A stretch of 64,000 nucleotides of DNA from Candidatus Paceibacterota bacterium (GTDB lineage Bacteria > Actinomycetota > Actinomycetes > Nanopelagicales > Nanopelagicaceae), in assembly GCA_035530615.1 (NCBI GenBank), contig DATKUL010000002.1, positions 620,001 to 684,000 on the forward strand. Direction: 5' to 3'. The translations under genes were made by a program, and so were the position numbers. Positions 63,783-64,000 of the stretch are shown piece by piece; the first letter of the stretch is position 1, and each line of letters opens with the position of its first letter. The notes below the pieces were generated by a model. That model was not told where the DNA came from and ran no database searches. It was given only the letters and a program-made list of their open reading frames with translations.

Positions 63783-64000
63783 TGAAAGTCCGCACTTCTC
63801 CAACTTTTGATAGGTATGCGAAGAAGCTCCATCCGAATGAGAAAAGAACTCTAAACGAGGCAGTTTTGGCTGTTCGAGAAGATCCACTTCTAGGTGAACC
63901 CAAAAAAGGCGATCTGGAGGGCTTCTATATATACAAATACAAATTAAAAGCCCAATTGTGGTTGCTGGCTTACACGGTCGAGTCTGAAGAAGTAATGACC
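63782..64000 (+). CDS. RelE/ParE-family toxin (partial, runs off the window)
   Basis: The first 73 codons are present. The peptide starts MKVRTSPTFDRYAKKLHPNE, continues with EAVLAVREDPLLGEPKKGDL and EGFYIYKYKLKAQLWLLAYT, and matches the RelE/ParE fold: helix hairpin, then a beta sheet with basic residues. Members cut mRNA on the ribosome or poison gyrase; the catalytic end is outside the window, so the type is undecided. It overlaps the antitoxin by one base. Confidence 0.8.
   Translation, partial: MKVRTSPTFDRYAKKLHPNEKRTLNEAVLAVREDPLLGEPKKGDLEGFYIYKYKLKAQLWLLAYTVESEEVMT

Overview
This window is a stretch of an actinobacterial (Actinomycetota) chromosome with moderate GC, near 50% by eye, which is low for the phylum. 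The assignment rests on the gene order (rluD-lspA-dksA-like beside the ftsZ end of a dcw cluster without ftsA, and a merged his/trp cluster), a PriA-type HisA with no trpF, an ANTAR regulator beside pyk, a T-box before ileS, an actinobacterial LexA box and DUF3040. Compact spacing and low GC would suit a streamlined, perhaps freshwater, lineage, but that is inference. No rRNA, insertion sequence, prophage or CRISPR array was seen.

Layout. 0-7 kb: start of uvrB, coaE, rpsA, an MFS transporter, polA and a hotdog thioesterase. 6.7-15.7 kb: an ANTAR response regulator directly behind an unusual tRNA with anticodon CAA, then pyk, gltD, gltB and a VIT-family membrane protein. 15.7-27.3 kb: one long minus-strand run, transcribed hisD-hisC-hisB-hisH-priA-hisF-hisI-trpE-(56-aa membrane protein)-trpC-trpB-trpA, followed by a DsbA-like protein and lgt. 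Most his/trp genes overlap by 1-4 nt. hisG, hisE, trpD and trpG are not here, and PriA probably supplies the TrpF step. 27.4-33.1 kb: dnaE, rluD, lspA and a DksA/TraR-type zinc-finger protein with a Lys/Ala/Pro repeat tail. 33.2-36.6 kb: an Ile T-box leader and ileS on the plus strand. 36.6-53.5 kb: the division and cell-wall cluster, transcribed mraZ-rsmH-ftsL-ftsI-murE-murF-mraY-murD-ftsW-murG-murC-ftsQ-ftsZ-pgeF-yggS-sepF-yggT. It opens with seven 10-bp repeats that look like the MraZ operator and has a structured RNA between mraZ and rsmH. MurE carries the DNPR motif, so the peptidoglycan should contain meso-diaminopimelate.

53.6-59 kb: a DUF3040 membrane protein, then an SOS mutagenesis cassette (small DUF6504-like protein, dnaE2, dinB) behind a perfect LexA box. 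59-64 kb is accessory: arsenate reductase, a phosphoribosyltransferase/hydrolase fusion, a class D-like sortase with one LPATG surface protein, a CPA2-type antiporter, 10-bp tandem repeats, and a ParD-like/RelE-like toxin-antitoxin pair cut by the window end.

Two patterns run through the window. Many genes that begin a transcription unit lack a ribosome binding site and have a TANNNT-like -10 box only 6-9 nt before the start codon, which suggests leaderless mRNAs. Inside operons, starts use clear Shine-Dalgarno sequences or stop/start overlaps.
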